DNA from: Misgurnus anguillicaudatus
Lineage: Eukaryota; Chordata; Actinopteri; Cypriniformes; Cobitidae
Length of the DNA: 64,000 bases
Reading direction: 5' to 3'
NCBI RefSeq assembly: GCF_027580225.2
Contig: NC_073357.2
Coordinates: 45,222,001-45,286,000 of the forward strand
The translations under genes and the position numbers were made by a program. A model generated the notes under the pieces. It was given only the letters and a program-made list of their open reading frames with translations. It had not been told where the DNA came from and searched no databases. Below, piece by piece: positions 22,686-37,600 of this stretch. The stretch's first letter is position 1. Each line of letters starts with the position of its first letter.

Positions 22686-25600
22686 CACCACACACTCTCT
22701 TAGAAGTGTTCAGACAGTGGACCTGAAGTAATACAGAAAAACAGAAAATCGAAATAGTCACAGAAATTCTTTCCATAGTGGTTGAGGTTGGCCGAGGGGG
22801 TTCGATGTGATTTAGGAGCTGTATGAGCTGTATCTGTTTTGGCACTAAGGCTTTTATGAGCCTTATAGGAAAAGTGCTTAAACCCCACTTTGGCATAAGA
22901 AGCGACGAATACTTTTTCTCTAGTGAAGCATCCATGATCACTTCGTACAAATCATACTCCACTGACACTACTGCGATCCTGCAGGATAATTATCCTTTAG
23001 GGGGCGTGTATACCAAGGCCCTTACTCCTGCTGCCAGCATATGTTTTCAAAGGAAATTTGGCTTTTCAAAAACGCCAGCAACTGGCAGGCTGTTTTTTTC
23101 TATGCCCAGCACTCAGCACCCCGAGTTGAACACTTAGCTTGTCAATGTCACTTTTCACTCAGCCATCCAATCACAGTGGAGGAACAGAACAAAAGTAACA
23201 TAACCAAAGTGCTTAGCTGGAAAAAACAAACTGGCAAGCGCCCACAGTCGATGTCCACCTGGTGTTTTTAATCACATTCAAATGCTTTGGTGTTCATCCC
23301 CTTTAGTTCACACCGCATTGAGTTAAACACAACTTTTCAGAATGCCACAAGTGCACCGCAGGTCATGTGACAAGAACCAACCAACGGTCGCATTTTCCGC
23401 ACGGTTTTAGACGCAAAATGTGAACTGCCCCTTATGCTACCTGCATAAGATACCTGCATAAACTTGCCATGTTCAAAGATTAGAAAGAGAATGGCATCAA
23501 AATCGTAAGCATATCAGCAGCAGTTACACGTACCAATTTTAATCTTATGGTAATTCTAAAATGTAATTTAATGACATTGATATTACAATGAATAACGAAT
23601 GCGCTCATCTGCCACCATTTAGCCTCAGAAGAACATGTTGCCTACATGTGACAGCTACTGTCAGAACAGAGTTCAATGCTAATTTTAGGAGGAGCAGTGT
23701 GTTTTAAAGATGCGTATTTCTACTGTAGAGGTGTCTGTGTGGACCCTGTAGTCCTTTATGATCCTTTGTCTTTCTATAGCAAGATTAATCCAACCCCTCA
23801 CTATGTACAGTTCTGCCTTTGGCCGTAAAGAAAGGCTTGCCTTTAAATTTTGAAGTATTTTTAAATCTCATTTGTTTGGTAGAATTCGACTTTGGTTCAT
23901 TTGCTTATCGTGTACATTGTCCCATTTGCAACCTCGTAAAAAATGTTGTTTCCGTCTCGCTCCGAAGGAAGGTTTTTGCACATTTGTTAAAGTCAACCTC
24001 AGCACACCACAGGAAGACCTGATTTCTGCAAACCGGCAAACCTTCTTTCTCCGGGTTCGGGAGGTATAATGTGTTGGAGTTTGATCTAGCCTGGTTTAGT
24101 GGAACCTTTGTTGACAAGCTTATAGAAATCCCACTTTGAAAAGCTCCCAAAGCAGAACTGAGCACACTGGCATAATGAAAAAAGATGAATGTTACATTTA
24201 GGAGTTTGTTAAAGACCTGGGGTGGACTTGGGGAATGAGGCTGATGTCTCAACAACATCTCTTTTGTACAAAAACAAATAAAAGTTCAATTGTACATTTT
24301 GTCTTGTTATATATATATATGTATATATTTATAACTTATAAATTCAAGTTGAACTTGCTAAACTTAATTTGATAAGTTTAAATAATGTATGTTGACTTAT
24401 TAATCAAATCATTTTTGTGTTGATGTTTAAAGCAAATACATCACATTATGTTACTCCATTTGATAATTTTTGTTTGGCATTTCCTGTAAAATTTCAGGCA
24501 TTTTTACAGTGTATATATAAAAATAGATATATGTTAGATCAAATTTCTCTTGTAGGAGCTTGTAGGTTATCTTTCAGGTAAGATTTAAAGACAGCTCTCA
24601 TACTGCGAGATTTTGCAGCGCTCAGCTCAGCTCAATTCTAGTTTAATGCATTTATAAGTGTGTTATAACTCCAGTACTGGGAAACTGACATTTTTAAGCT
24701 GTTTGTTTGGGGCCAAAAGGATAAGTTTGTGTGAGGAGGTACACAGAGGTGAGCCCCTGCTATGTAATGCATTCAAAATGTATTCATCATTTACATATTT
24801 ACATATACATATGTCCCTTGAAAAACAATATGTAAAGTTGTTTTCCTGTTTGTGTTAAAACAGTTCTGAGAACATAACAGCAAAACTTTATTATTTTGGG
24901 AACAGTGAAAATGTTTATAGTTAAGTTATATGTAGCGCAGTTAGTGAAAATGACTTAAAGGTTGCATCTGTTGTTTATACTGGCACATTGTTCACCACTA
25001 AATGAACTTCATGGAAAGGTTATCAGCTTGTAACAAACTGTATTGAACAGCACATCAATATGGGTTCTATTAAAATGCAAATCATTTAAGGTTGAGAAAT
25101 GTTCTTCATCGCGGTTATTACACTTTTTTTCACACTTGCTCGTTTATTGGTGATCTGTGCTCTGGGGATAGATCAATGCATTGGCATGCAGAATGGGGTG
25201 AGAACGGGCTGCATCAGAGTTTAAATGGAAGATGGAATAACATAAAAGGTGAGATCAAAACAGACTCCCTGTACGCCACCATCATGACTGCAGGCAAAGC
25301 AGTCATGCCTGTATATTTATAGACCTGCATTTTAAAACCCTTATGTTACTTTACACTGAGGATTTATCACAGTTTTTGGCCAATTTCACAGGGCAGAACA
25401 TATAAGCATTATAAAATTGTATGTAATTGTAAAATGATTTGACCTGTTGTTAGATTAAAACTTTTTTTAAACAACCAATTATGAAATTGTTATTCAATTA
25501 CATATTCAAGTCCTATTATGATAGTTCAGTTGACGGTCTACTGATCCAAATTTACATTACTATAAACTTTTAAATAAAGCTGTAATTTAATAATAGAGCT

Positions 25601-28600
25601 GTAATATTGCAAAAAAGTTTGATTTTTCAGCTAAAGTATTTTACTTGTTAACAGGGCCGGATTGGAACTTATTTTCAGCTCTGGAGTTTCATGCCTTAGA
25701 CGGGTCCACTTTAGATCACGACTATATTAAAATAATATCCTTAAATCCTCAGTAGTAGGGGAGAACCAGGGCAAAAGTAACGTGGGACAAAAGTAACAAA
25801 GCAATTTTCTCTGAGCCCTGATAACATTTGCATCCCAGACTATGACAGCATCTTTATGGAAGGAAATCTGTGCCGTTGGATTTTGAATTCTAATTCTCAG
25901 CACTGAATTTTTTTACATCGAATATTTAACATTGAATTTTATTTTGCATCTAAATCAGACTTTGAATTTTAAAAGCCATCGAATTTCTAGCACTGCTTTT
26001 TTGCCTATGACATTTTTTCAATGTTTTTAAAATATTCAGTGTAAAAAAAAATCAATGTCTCAAAAGATTCAGTGTAAAAAAATTCAATGTCTAAAAAAAA
26101 TTCAGTGTAAAAAAATTCAATGTCTCAAAAGATTCAGTGTAAAAAAAATCAATGTCTCAAATTCAGTGCAAAATAATTCAACGTCTCAAAAAATTCAGTG
26201 TAAAAATATTCAGAGTCAACATCCGGGGAAGCAAGAAAAAGCAATCGATCCCTGTATCAAATCATTCAACATCCAGCGAATCATTTACGCTCCAATTACG
26301 CTCTTGCAATAGACGATAATGATGATTCATTGTTACATCTATGACTTAGATAAAAAAATACTTTTAGATGTCGTTCGTATTAAGTCGTGCTTAAGTTTAT
26401 TATATAGTCTAGACGTGCGGCAAGCGCGCTATAGATGCATCTGAAACAAAACTCATGTTCAAGAATTCTTCCAGCAAGTGATCGGGAATCTGAAAAAAAT
26501 CAACATGAGCATAAAGCCAACCATAAAGCGTTGGTGACATCTCCCACCCGCAAATAACGCGAGTGGGGCTGGCAGCCTAGGGACAGTAATCTTCAACCCG
26601 GTGGCATGACAACACCTCCTAGCCAAAAAAAAAAAAACAGACCGGCCCATCGGGAATTTTTCCAGTCCTTCCTATGGCCAATCCGGGCCTGCTATTTTTA
26701 GTGCAAAGAACTAACTTCTTAAAGGGGACATATCACGAAAATCTTACTTTTTCCATGTTTCAGTGCTATATTTGGGTCCCCAGTGCTTCTATCAACCCCA
26801 AAACTTAGTTTTGGTAAACCATTTTCTGCAAGCATGTGAAAAATAGGTCATTGAAATTGGGCTCCCCTTGTGATGTCAAAAGGGGATAACACCGCCCCTT
26901 AATCTGCACTATCCAATGACGGCACGACCATTTAGTGCAGATATCAACTCATTTGCATTTAAAGGGATACACCCCAAAGCAGTCAATTTTAACATGCTAT
27001 TATAAAATTATCTATATGGTAGTTTGGCTAGAACTTCACATGCGTACTCTGGGGACAACAACAATTTATTTTATATCGAAAAAAAGTCTTGTGAAATGTC
27101 TCCTCTTAGTTACATATACCAAAATGCGTTTCATAATAAGATTTTTTTAGTTACATAAAATATGTAATGTTAGGAATGAGCAACATTTTCATAATGTTAC
27201 AGTATATTTGCTCAGTTGTTCTGAGTCTCTGCAATGTTGTTTGTCACAAGTAGAACAAAGTTTACCCACAGGACCTTAGAAAAGGGCATACAAAAAGTTT
27301 TCCAATTAAATGCTCAAAGCATTCGGTCTTTCAGATTCAATCCCTTTAGTCTCAATTCTCAAGTCAAGTTCTCCTGATACTGTAGACTCTACAGTGACTG
27401 TTTGACTTTAAAACATGCTCTTCTACTAATAAGCTATCTAATGTAGCATCGTCGTTAACTTAAGATCCAGCAGCCAATGCTCGGTCCACTAGTTATTTTT
27501 TTAATGAGCAGAGAACGTAGGTGGCGACTTCAAGTGATGTCACTGCCAGGAAGCATTGATGATTGAGAGTGCAAACCTCAAGTGCAACTGCTGCAGCCAG
27601 ATTTATCAACCTACAGTTAATACGCCTCATCTTCTCTCACCCTTTCTGACTTGCTAATGTAAATAAGGAGAATTAATTAACCTTGCTGACAGTCCTAGGA
27701 TCTGCTTCCAGGGGTTGTTGGAAGCCATCTGGTTATCTTCACTGTCTTGTCAGAGCATGGTGAGAAGATGCAAAGCTCATTTATTTATGAGATCTGCCCT
27801 CATTCTCACACTGGGGTCAGACCTACCAAACACTAGACAGCAGTGGGAAAACAGCGGGCCTGTCGAACAGCAGGAAGGCTATACACTCGGACACCTTCAG
27901 CTGAGATAGATAAAGCCTTCCTTCTGGGCTGCAAGTCAGGGTTGCATAATTGAATTGGAATAGATGAGCTTTGAGGCTTGTCTTTATTATTTCTCTAGCT
28001 ATGAGAGTGACTTTATTATTAAGTCTACAGTAATCTGTCTTGGATATAAAGTACTGCTAGGATTTTACAGGTTTCTGTTATGATGTTTGATGTCTGTTTT
28101 AAAGGACAAGTTTGATATTTTACACTTAAAGCCCTGTTTTCAGATTGTTTATGATGAAATAGAACGGTTTTGACTGAAATTTCGACACATGATGTTGGCC
28201 CGAGAATTTTCGGGTGTTTATTGTATCACCTTCCACCTCTACAATGGCTGTATAGGTGCACAGGAACAATCCTTCCTAAAATGCATTAAACTTTCGTTTA
28301 CAAAGACGTGAAACTCACCGAGTGGTCAGGGGTGTTCACTGATATGCTTGCACAAAAATCGCTGCAAAAGATGCTTTCCAACAGGTGTTTTGGCATTCGT
28401 TGTAAACTTGTGGACCTATTTCTCCAAACGCCTCACACCCGTATATTCTTCTGTTGAGAGCTTGAATAATAGACACTCCAGCCCAGTTGGTGACGATAAT
28501 CCGCCTTTGCCAATTGCATATAATACAAACAACGTTCCCGGCGCAGAGTAATACCGTACCTCACAGCACATCTAATACAAGTCAATGAAGTTGGACAAAA

Positions 28601-31600
28601 ACTACGATAAAACCTGTTGGAAAGCATCTTTTGCAATGATTTTTGTGTGAGCATATCAGTGAACACCCCTGACCACTCGGTGAGTTTCACGTCTTTGTAA
28701 ACAAAAGTTTAATGCATTTTAGGAAGGATTGTTCCTGTGCCACCTATACAGCCATTATAGAGGTGGGAGGTGATACAATAAACACCCAAAAATTCTCGGG
28801 CCAGCATCATATGTCCAAATTTCAGTCAAAACCGTTCTATTTCATCATAAACATTCTGAAAACAGGGCTTTAAGTGTAAAATACCGAACTTGTCCTTTAA
28901 AGGTTTTTAAGTTAAAAACTAAATGTCGTTCAAATTATGGATGGATTTTGGGAATATTTTTATTGGTTTTGCTATTTATGCTATTCTCATTCTTCGTTGT
29001 CATTTTAACCCAACGGTGTATTCTGTCCATAAATACAACCCAGCATTTTTAATGTGCGTAATGCATAAGGATCTCATTCATAGTATCCATGATTTATTTT
29101 TATATGCAATCAATAACCAGTGTCTTTATTCAAGTTTTATTAGAGATTGATTGTATGTTTATAGCGGTACAGTGCACCTGCTTGTGGCCGGATGAAAAAG
29201 GCTTCATTTTATATAAGGTCACTGAATACTCTTTGTTCCTGCTGTTATAGGGAGAAGAGCTTGGTGAGTCTGTTCAAGAAAGCCGTGCCATCTCTGAGAT
29301 GCGCAGACTCCTCAGCCAGAAGTTCCTCAGGTTGCCATGGAAACCGGAGGTAAAATGTTATTTTATTGTGTGTGGATATACGTTTTATTTTCCCATGAGC
29401 ATGATAATCTGTAGTGGTTTACATCTGTTATTAAAACAACTTGAATCTGGCACCAGAATTGTACTGACAGTGTGCCATTTAGCTGTAAATCTTTTTCTTT
29501 CACTTCTAATTCTCAGTCACTCTCATTGTGGGTGATTTCCTTAGGGAGGCGCATCCTCCCATAGCTCAGCGTCCCTTCAGGAATCGTGCTAAAATTATAT
29601 GAACAGGTGGCCGAAAAGATGAAAAACAACAGGAGCTGTATAGATGCTAAACCTGTTAGTTTTGCAGTCCCACAATGAATTTCCAGACATAAATTAAGAA
29701 ACCCACATACGCGTGAAAATCAGTCATCAGCACTCTCAACTCACAAGGCCATAATCTTCATATCGTAAGTACAGTATTAAAACCACTATACACTCTCTGA
29801 GGACCGGTGTTGGTTTAAAATCTTACCCAGTGACTAAAACTCCAAATATAGCGGCAAAGTTTTTTTTTTATCGTTTTTTTTTTTGGCTTTTTTAAGTCAA
29901 AATATTTTCTAGTTATTGTCTGATTTTGTAGTTTGAGTTCATTTTCTTCTACAGTAATTCTGTCAGTGAATGCTGAAGTCAGTGGCATCCTCTGAGCCAA
30001 AATATTCAGTAAAACCTGCTTACCCATAATATGCAAATAATAAACAACTTGCTTAGCGTTGGTTGCATCATCATTACATTTCCTATTAATTAGCATAAGT
30101 TCTCATTCTGTTGTTTTATTAGATGCTTTATAAACGTTAACAGGTTTAATAGTGAAATAAAAACACATTTGCAGTAACACAATATTGGGCTTATATCATA
30201 CATTTAGTTTTTAAAGTCTTCTTGTAGTCAATAGTTTTATTATTTAAAACTTGTCTTTAAGCATCATCATAGCATATATCTACCATCATAGCATATATCT
30301 AACATATAGTAATTATGTACTATAGTCACGTAATTTTTTATTCTTTTTCGTGATACTGTCACGAATTTCCACGTTTTTTGTGATTGTATCAAGAATTTCT
30401 GTTTGTGTCATTGTCACGTATTAGTTACTCAACTGCTTTTTCCTGTTTTTAAACCATTTTCGCTTCGGTTTAGGGTTAGATTTGGTGTTTGCTTTAGGAT
30501 GTCACCTTAACTCTTTCCACGCCATTGACGAGATAACTCGTCAATTAAGAGAAAACACTTCCCTGCCAATGACGAGAATTTCCAGCTTATAGTAATACCG
30601 CTATTATTCACCAGGTGGCGCACTTCCGCAACTTATACGACCCGGAAGTAATGCCTCACGTGAAACAGAAAGAACTCTGTCCCAAACCGCCTACTTCCAT
30701 ACTATATAGTAGGCGAAGTAGTGCTTTTTACATACTATATAGTATGGAAGTAGGCGGTTTGGGACCCAGCTTGTGTCTGTTTTAAAGATCGCTCTGAATC
30801 TGATCTCTATCAAAAGTCCTTCACAAAAATGTAATTATCTAAGCTTTTTGCTGAAAATTGGGTGTTTGTGAAGAAACCTACCTGTATTTGAGATGTGATG
30901 ATAAGAGAACTAATAAAGGTAGGATGAAATGAAGAGTTTGGTTCCAAAACGTGATAAACGCCATTTTTGGAAAAAATGAGTTACTGCCAAATTCAGTATT
31001 ATATCAGGTCAGTATTTAAAAGTAAATAATTAATTTTATGCAAAATCCAATATCCGCCGTGTTATTCTGGCATCTTTTTTCCCCAAATGCGATAAACGCC
31101 ACTCCTCTTTTTTTACAGAACGCAATAAATCAATTCCAGAAATTACAGCGGACCATTCACGCAATGTAAACAAACATGGCGGTGCGCTAAAAACACGGAG
31201 TCCTAGTTTTCCTCATCTACTTTGTACTTTGTGATCAACAAACAAAACAAAATAATACTTTAATGGCATTGATAAATAGGGGTGTGAACAATAATCGATT
31301 CGGCAATGCATCGCAATGTGGGCATGCACGATTCAGCATCGATGCAGCAAAGTGCCATAATCGATTATGTCACTGTTTATTTTCTGGCCTCAAGTGGACA
31401 ATAGACGGGTAAATAAAAACGCACCCTTTTCCATGGAAAGTGAACATATGGGCACATTTCAGATTCTATGAAGTTAATGGGAAACTAGACAAGATTTACG
31501 TTGTGTGTAAAATTCCATCTCTGGCACGGCTCGCAAAATCGCTAGCCCGACGTCTCGGGGCTATTGTGAATTCCTTTCGGGCTACCAAAATGTATCTCCA

Positions 31601-34600
31601 CCCTGCCCGTCGGGCTATCTTGGGGAGGAAACAATATTTTAATGTTAGATTTAGTTAGGTAATTATATGTATTTCGGCATCCTCTTGTCAGTCATTATCC
31701 TCACGTAACAAGTGAAACTGTCAGGATATGAAGTGAAAGCATAAATAAACCCATCCTTTCATGTGCACGTCTGATATGCGCGTGACCCTCTGCACGCGCT
31801 TCTCCCGGCTTCGCTCTTCACTAGCACCTGCTTGCGCGAACTCAAGTCATTTAATAAAATAACGTCATTTCATTTTTACCTCATAGACTAACATTGTTTT
31901 AGCATTTATATTTTCTTTCTTCAGTTAGTAATGTGTGAAGGAAAATATGTTTGAGTGATTTCCGATCGATTTGACACGTCTAGGCTATTGAGAGTATATG
32001 ATGTTACAAGCTGATAGGTGACTAAACAGCAGTGGTAAGATATGTTTACCTAAAGCGAATATAATGTGTGTTTGTCATTTCGTTTTACCTCAGAGTCTAA
32101 CATTAGGGGAACATAAAGGGAATTAAATGTTTATTCCTTTTTAATAAATATCTGCTTTAAGTCTTCTATATTGTGTTTAAAGTCAGTGGTTGTTTATATA
32201 TTTGAAAAAATACCATTTTATCTAAATACAATGTGTGATGTGTTGAGGTATTTAAAAAAAAATAACCTGTGTGTTATAATACATTCATATAATATTTCAG
32301 TAACATAATTAAATTATTCTAACGTTAGGGGAACGTTTAAATAACCTAAAAATAACATTAGGGGAATGTTTATTTTCTTAAAAAAAACATTCCTGGCTAA
32401 CCAAAAACCTTGGAAAATAGGGGAACGTTTTGGGAACCAAATTCTTAGCTGGGGATGGGCAGGAATAGTTAGCTTACATGGAAATCCAGGATTTATCAAT
32501 ATTCTACATTAAACAGTGTATTTTTTATTCGGGCTACTTATATTCATTTCGGGCTACCAAGTAAAGAGTGTCTGCCCGAAGGGCTACCAGGGATTTTAAA
32601 ATTTTGCGAGCCCTGCTCAGGTATATAATTGTCATTGTCTTAAAGCTGCTCAGCTTCCGTTTTTGGGGATCTTATGAAAACTTTACATTATTTTACTCAA
32701 AGTCAACGAAAATCGAGCAGGACCAAAACATTTTACAGCTGATCGCTGTGAAAAATGCTAAGCAATGGCGTCAAGTTTAACCGCTGCAATGACAGTGATC
32801 TTAATATGACAAAGTAACTGTTTTGATTAATGACATTAATGTTTATTTTTTAATCAGTGTGTACCTGTGAACTGTTCAACTAAATGAATATATCATGGCA
32901 AAGATGAATGCACATTTATACATTGATTGAATTTATAGCATTTTGAAAAAAAAAACTACATGGATTTATTGCATTTTGTGGAAAAAATAATTCGTTTTTA
33001 TAATAAATCTTTGAAAATCATGTTATGGATTTGATTTTTTTTATGTTGTTATAACCTAAAGATGCTATGGGAATGTTTGTAACAAAAAATAGTGGTTTTC
33101 ATCTTGTCACTTTCTTGGTATAGAAAACACGTTTTTACCGAAATTTGTCACCTTATTGCGTTTTGGAACCAAACTCTTCAAATGTTTGTTTTTTTAAAGC
33201 AGAGGGTCAGTTCTTTCATTTGATATATTGTTTGTTTATATATTTAAAGAAGAACATTTTCTGGAAGGCATTAAACTTCATTAACTTTTTTTTAAAAACG
33301 CTGGCAGGGAAAGACTTAAGTATTGGTTTATATACTATTTTTTCAGATTTCCTTTTTTATATTTTTTAAATTTTAAACCATTGTTGCCTGGCGTTAGGAT
33401 TGGGTTTGGGTAAGGATGTCATTTTATGTAAATCTAACCCTAAACCGAAGTGAAAATGGTAAGAAAATAGGACAAAACAGTTGCCAATACGTGACAATGA
33501 CATAGAATTTTGGGATACGATCGCAAAAAAGGTAGAAATTCGTGACAGTATCACAAAAAAGAATAAAAAATTACGTGACTATAGGTATGTAATTTCGTGT
33601 GACTGGGCTGCATATATAAAAGTTTTGCCTGACACAGTAATTACTTTATTTTTTAAAACGGCTTAATAACTGAAGAGTTTCGTTGCAAAACGAGATAACC
33701 ACCGTTTTTTTAATTGTTCAGAAATCTCGTTTTTTGGTTGTGCATTTCAATTAATTTCAATGCAACTGCAGTTGGTTTGTTTTGATTTAAACCTTCATAA
33801 CTTAAAAAATACAGCTAAGTAGCACCATAAAACAAAATAATAACATGATAACATAATAATAAACATGTTTTGACAAAAATGTAAAAAAATAGATTTATCT
33901 CGTTTTGCAACGAAACTCTTCAATTGTTCACCCTTGACATATTTAGTATACACGGATCTTGAATATGTGAATTTGTCCTCACCTCTACTCAACTGCACAG
34001 CTCGGACCATAGATATGTATAAAGGCTAGATGGCTCAAGGCGGAGTCCCTAACGGCATCACCTGGCGGCCATCTTACGACAGGGCGCTCGCTCACTCGTA
34101 GCATTGAGTTTAATGGTGCAGGTACTTTTAAATGACCATAACTTGCTCAATTTTCTACCTATTTTCAAACGGTTTGGATTTCTACAAACGTTATTAACGT
34201 GGCTATAATTCTGGATGCTTTAACATGTTTCATGAATTTATTTTTTATTTTTAGTATAGGTATGCAGTGTCATAGGTACATCTTTGACGTTTATAACAAA
34301 CCAAACCGTTTGAAAATCGGTAAAAAATTAAGCAAGTTATGGTCATTTAAAAGTACCTGCATCATTAAAACTCAATGCTACGAGTGAGCGAGCGCCCTGT
34401 CGTAAGATGGCCGCCAAAATCCGGACGCCGCACTCCATTGGCCAGCAGCGCGGACGAGCCATCTAGCCTTTATACATATCCATGGCTCTGACCATATAAA
34501 TATGCAAATTTGCTGATTTCCTAATTACATGGCAAAGTTTGTAAGCCTTGAGGGCTTCATTCACAAATAAATTTAGTTTGTTTTTATTGTAAATCAAACT

Positions 34601-37600
34601 AGGAAAATACAATCTTTCTTGATATGATCCCTTTAAGGGACACTCATTTCCAGTTAAACATTTGATTTTTACCATTTTTTAATCCATTCAGCCGATCTCT
34701 GGGTCTGGCGGTACCAGTTTTAGCATAGCTTAGCATAATCCATTGAATCTGATTAGACCATTAGCATCGCGCTCAAAAATGACCAAAGAGTTTTGATATT
34801 TTTCCTATTTAAAACTTGACTCTTTTGTAGTTACATCGTGTACTAAGACCGATGGAAAATTAAAAGTTTTTTTTAGGCCGATATTGCTAGTAATATACTC
34901 TCATTCTGGCGTAATAATCAAGGACTTTGCTGCAGTAACATGGCTGCAGCAGGCGCAATGATATAAAAAAATAGCCCCCTTGTTACTTTCAATAGCAGAT
35001 GACTATTTTCGGGCACTGCGTAATATCAAAATTAAGCATTACATAGCATCAACAGAGAATCCCACATTGTTTTATATACAATTGCATTCAGTAACGGTAC
35101 ATTGCATTAGATTACTGCTTGTACAGCTGTTTTCTGAATACTGTGAGAGCACCCTGACCCTGGTGTCGATCAATAAACCAGTAGTCCACATCTCCTCTTC
35201 CAACCTCATCATTGTAGCACACTAGTAGAGAGGACACTGTGTGATAATGAAAAGACAGGGATCAAAGAGGGCACCTGACCGCATGCTTGCCCTCAAGGCC
35301 TCTGCTCTGAGCCCGTGACAGATGAGCTCCTTCTTCCGTTCTAAAGTACCAGGTGTGGCAAACCCCATCAGGAAGTTAGAATATCAAAGGATGTTATTTA
35401 GGTCATAACAAACTGCACAAATAGCAAATTGAGCACTGCCACATTCTGTAAGTGTGTGTGTCTCATTGGAAAGTTTCAATTGTTTGTCTGATATGCATCT
35501 ATGATGATACTCAGCAGATACTGTAAAAGTACTCCCCAGTGCAGAGATAACCCCTGTTTTTCGTATCAGTTGATTTATGTGCTCCCCTTACTGTGTTATT
35601 GAATGTCATTATATGGCCAGTAGAAATAACCGGGCTGGGAATATATCATCAGGGTTTGGGACCCTGACAAAGTAGATGCCCTCTATGGCCATATATATAT
35701 TCACACTCCATGTGCTGCACCGCAGGGAAATGTTCTTTATCAAGCACTGCAGAATGTTGCTCATAATCCAGTGATAAAGGGAAGATGAATGTTATTCATT
35801 TTGTTTGATAACAGGTACTCAAAGGAATTTATATTTCAGAGACAAGTCTATTACTGATAAACAACGAGAGCGCTTAGGTTATTTTTTACTGTAGCTCAAG
35901 GGGACTATGGTAGCAAATCACATTTTTCATGATTTATTGTGCATTTGTATTATACTCCAGGAATTCATATTAATTCTTGTTCGCTCAAGTGTGAAGAAAA
36001 ACACTACGGCAGTCATTCCGTGCATGTGAAGATGTAAATAGCGCACTTTGTAATGCCCAGATGTAAATCCACAATGCCACCTGTGAGCACATCACATCCT
36101 CTCCCCGTCCAATCTGCTGAACGTTTACCAAGTGGGAATGCACAATGGCATGTCACAGCCCCTGACAGCTGTAACCGTCTCCGAGATGCCTCGGCGTTCG
36201 GTGGCGTCCTGTCCTCCTACTCTTAAAGTGGCTGTGAAGCCAATCCCATCGTCCACACCAGCTGCAATTAGAGAAGCTAAATTTAAGTGTGGCTGTGTGG
36301 GGAGAGACCCGAAAGACTGACAGAGGGGCGAGAGCAATCTTATGCGAGCTCACCTGCATGATGAGTAATGTCTGTCTCTGTCACCATCACCAGAAATGCA
36401 ACAGAATGATAGAGTTTGGGAGATTTAAAGTTTGCTTTACTTAATATTTCCTGGAAAATCTCATCTCTGCTGCATTGACTCATATAAATTCTTCATTAAA
36501 TCATAAGTATAAACTGTTGAAAAAACTATCTACAATTTCCCTATTTATGTTTTATGGATATCCAGTAGGATTTAATCACTCTTTGTACTATACGTGATCC
36601 TGTCTGTGAAATCCAGACTTAAACGCAATGATAAGATTAGGAGCATCAAAGTTTGATTTTAGTAAACAGGGACTCTGGGATATGATATTGAAGTGCTTTT
36701 ATCCAAATAACCATTTGAATTGTGCTACAGGAACTACAGTCCAATGCGTTTACATTTTCTTTTATTGTCCATTGGTCTCTGACCCCTAGGTAAAACTTGT
36801 ACTTTCTTCAAAAATAGCTTTAATGTAATATGAGTTATACATTTATAGCTCATTTAACAGTTTGCTTTAAACCAACGTTTCGCTCGCTTGCCTTTGGCAT
36901 ATTCACAAATCTAGTTTCTGCCATAGTATATTAATTATCTGACTAGCTTTGGCATATCTAGGGCTGTGCGGAGGCCTGGGGCTACATTCTCACCCCTCAG
37001 TGAAGTGTCAGTTCAGCCACCTGTGCTTTTATTAATAGATCTTCCATTTATCGTTTCATGGATTTATTGTTACATTATGAATAGATGACAGAAATACCAA
37101 TTGAACCTAAAATCACCTTGTCAGCTTTCTGCATCAACACAACGCAAGTACAGTTTATAAATATACAAAAGTAAAAATGTGCAAAAATGTGGAATAGACA
37201 TAGCATGCAAAGTATGCTGAAGGAGAATGCTTACTGTAGATACATGATAGCATTTTTTTTTTTTTTTTTTTTTGGAGCTCGCCAGTGGCATTCCTGGCAT
37301 AATGGATAGATAATGACATTATCAGCATTGACAGAACTGAAATGTGTGAACTTGAATGATTACTTTATAACCTTGCTGTTTTCAGACTACTTTAAATATT
37401 TGGTTTGCACAAAAAATAAATTGTAATATTTTCATGTTTAAAATTGTTTGTTATTTCAGCACTTTTACTTTATAAAAGATTTCTGCATCACCAGGGAAAT
37501 GATATCCATATATTGAAAATGATTCTCTTTTTTTGCTCCCTGTATTTCTGTCAGTATAAAGGTCAAGCCAATCTGCATGTGTTTGAGGACTGGTGCGGCT

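Larger units (their letters stand above)
30507..33319. mobile_element. TTAA-flanked element (CTCTTTCC.CGCCATTGACGAG family), copy 1
   Basis: Left junction is TTAACTCTTTCCACGCCATT and right junction is GGCAGGGAAAGACTTAA, with TTAA at 30507-30510 and 33316-33319. Blocks such as attgacgagataactcgtca, accaggtggcgcacttcc and agaggtgatgataagag recur in the copies at 37790 and 59409. It is interrupted by a short hairpin (30680) and a large nested element (30930). Confidence 0.82.
30315..33590. mobile_element. Foldback element carrying a nest of other transposons
   Basis: The outer arms at about 30319-30506 and 33395-33586 are inverted copies: left ctatagtcacgtaatttttt, right aaaaaattacgtgactatag, with further paired blocks such as tcgtgatactgtcacgaatt. 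Everything from 30507 to 33319 is a later insertion. Non-coding. Confidence 0.85.

Noticed and set aside
26055..26312. [11 protein letters not shown] repeat protein
   Set aside because: Artefact of the 26-kb minisatellite.
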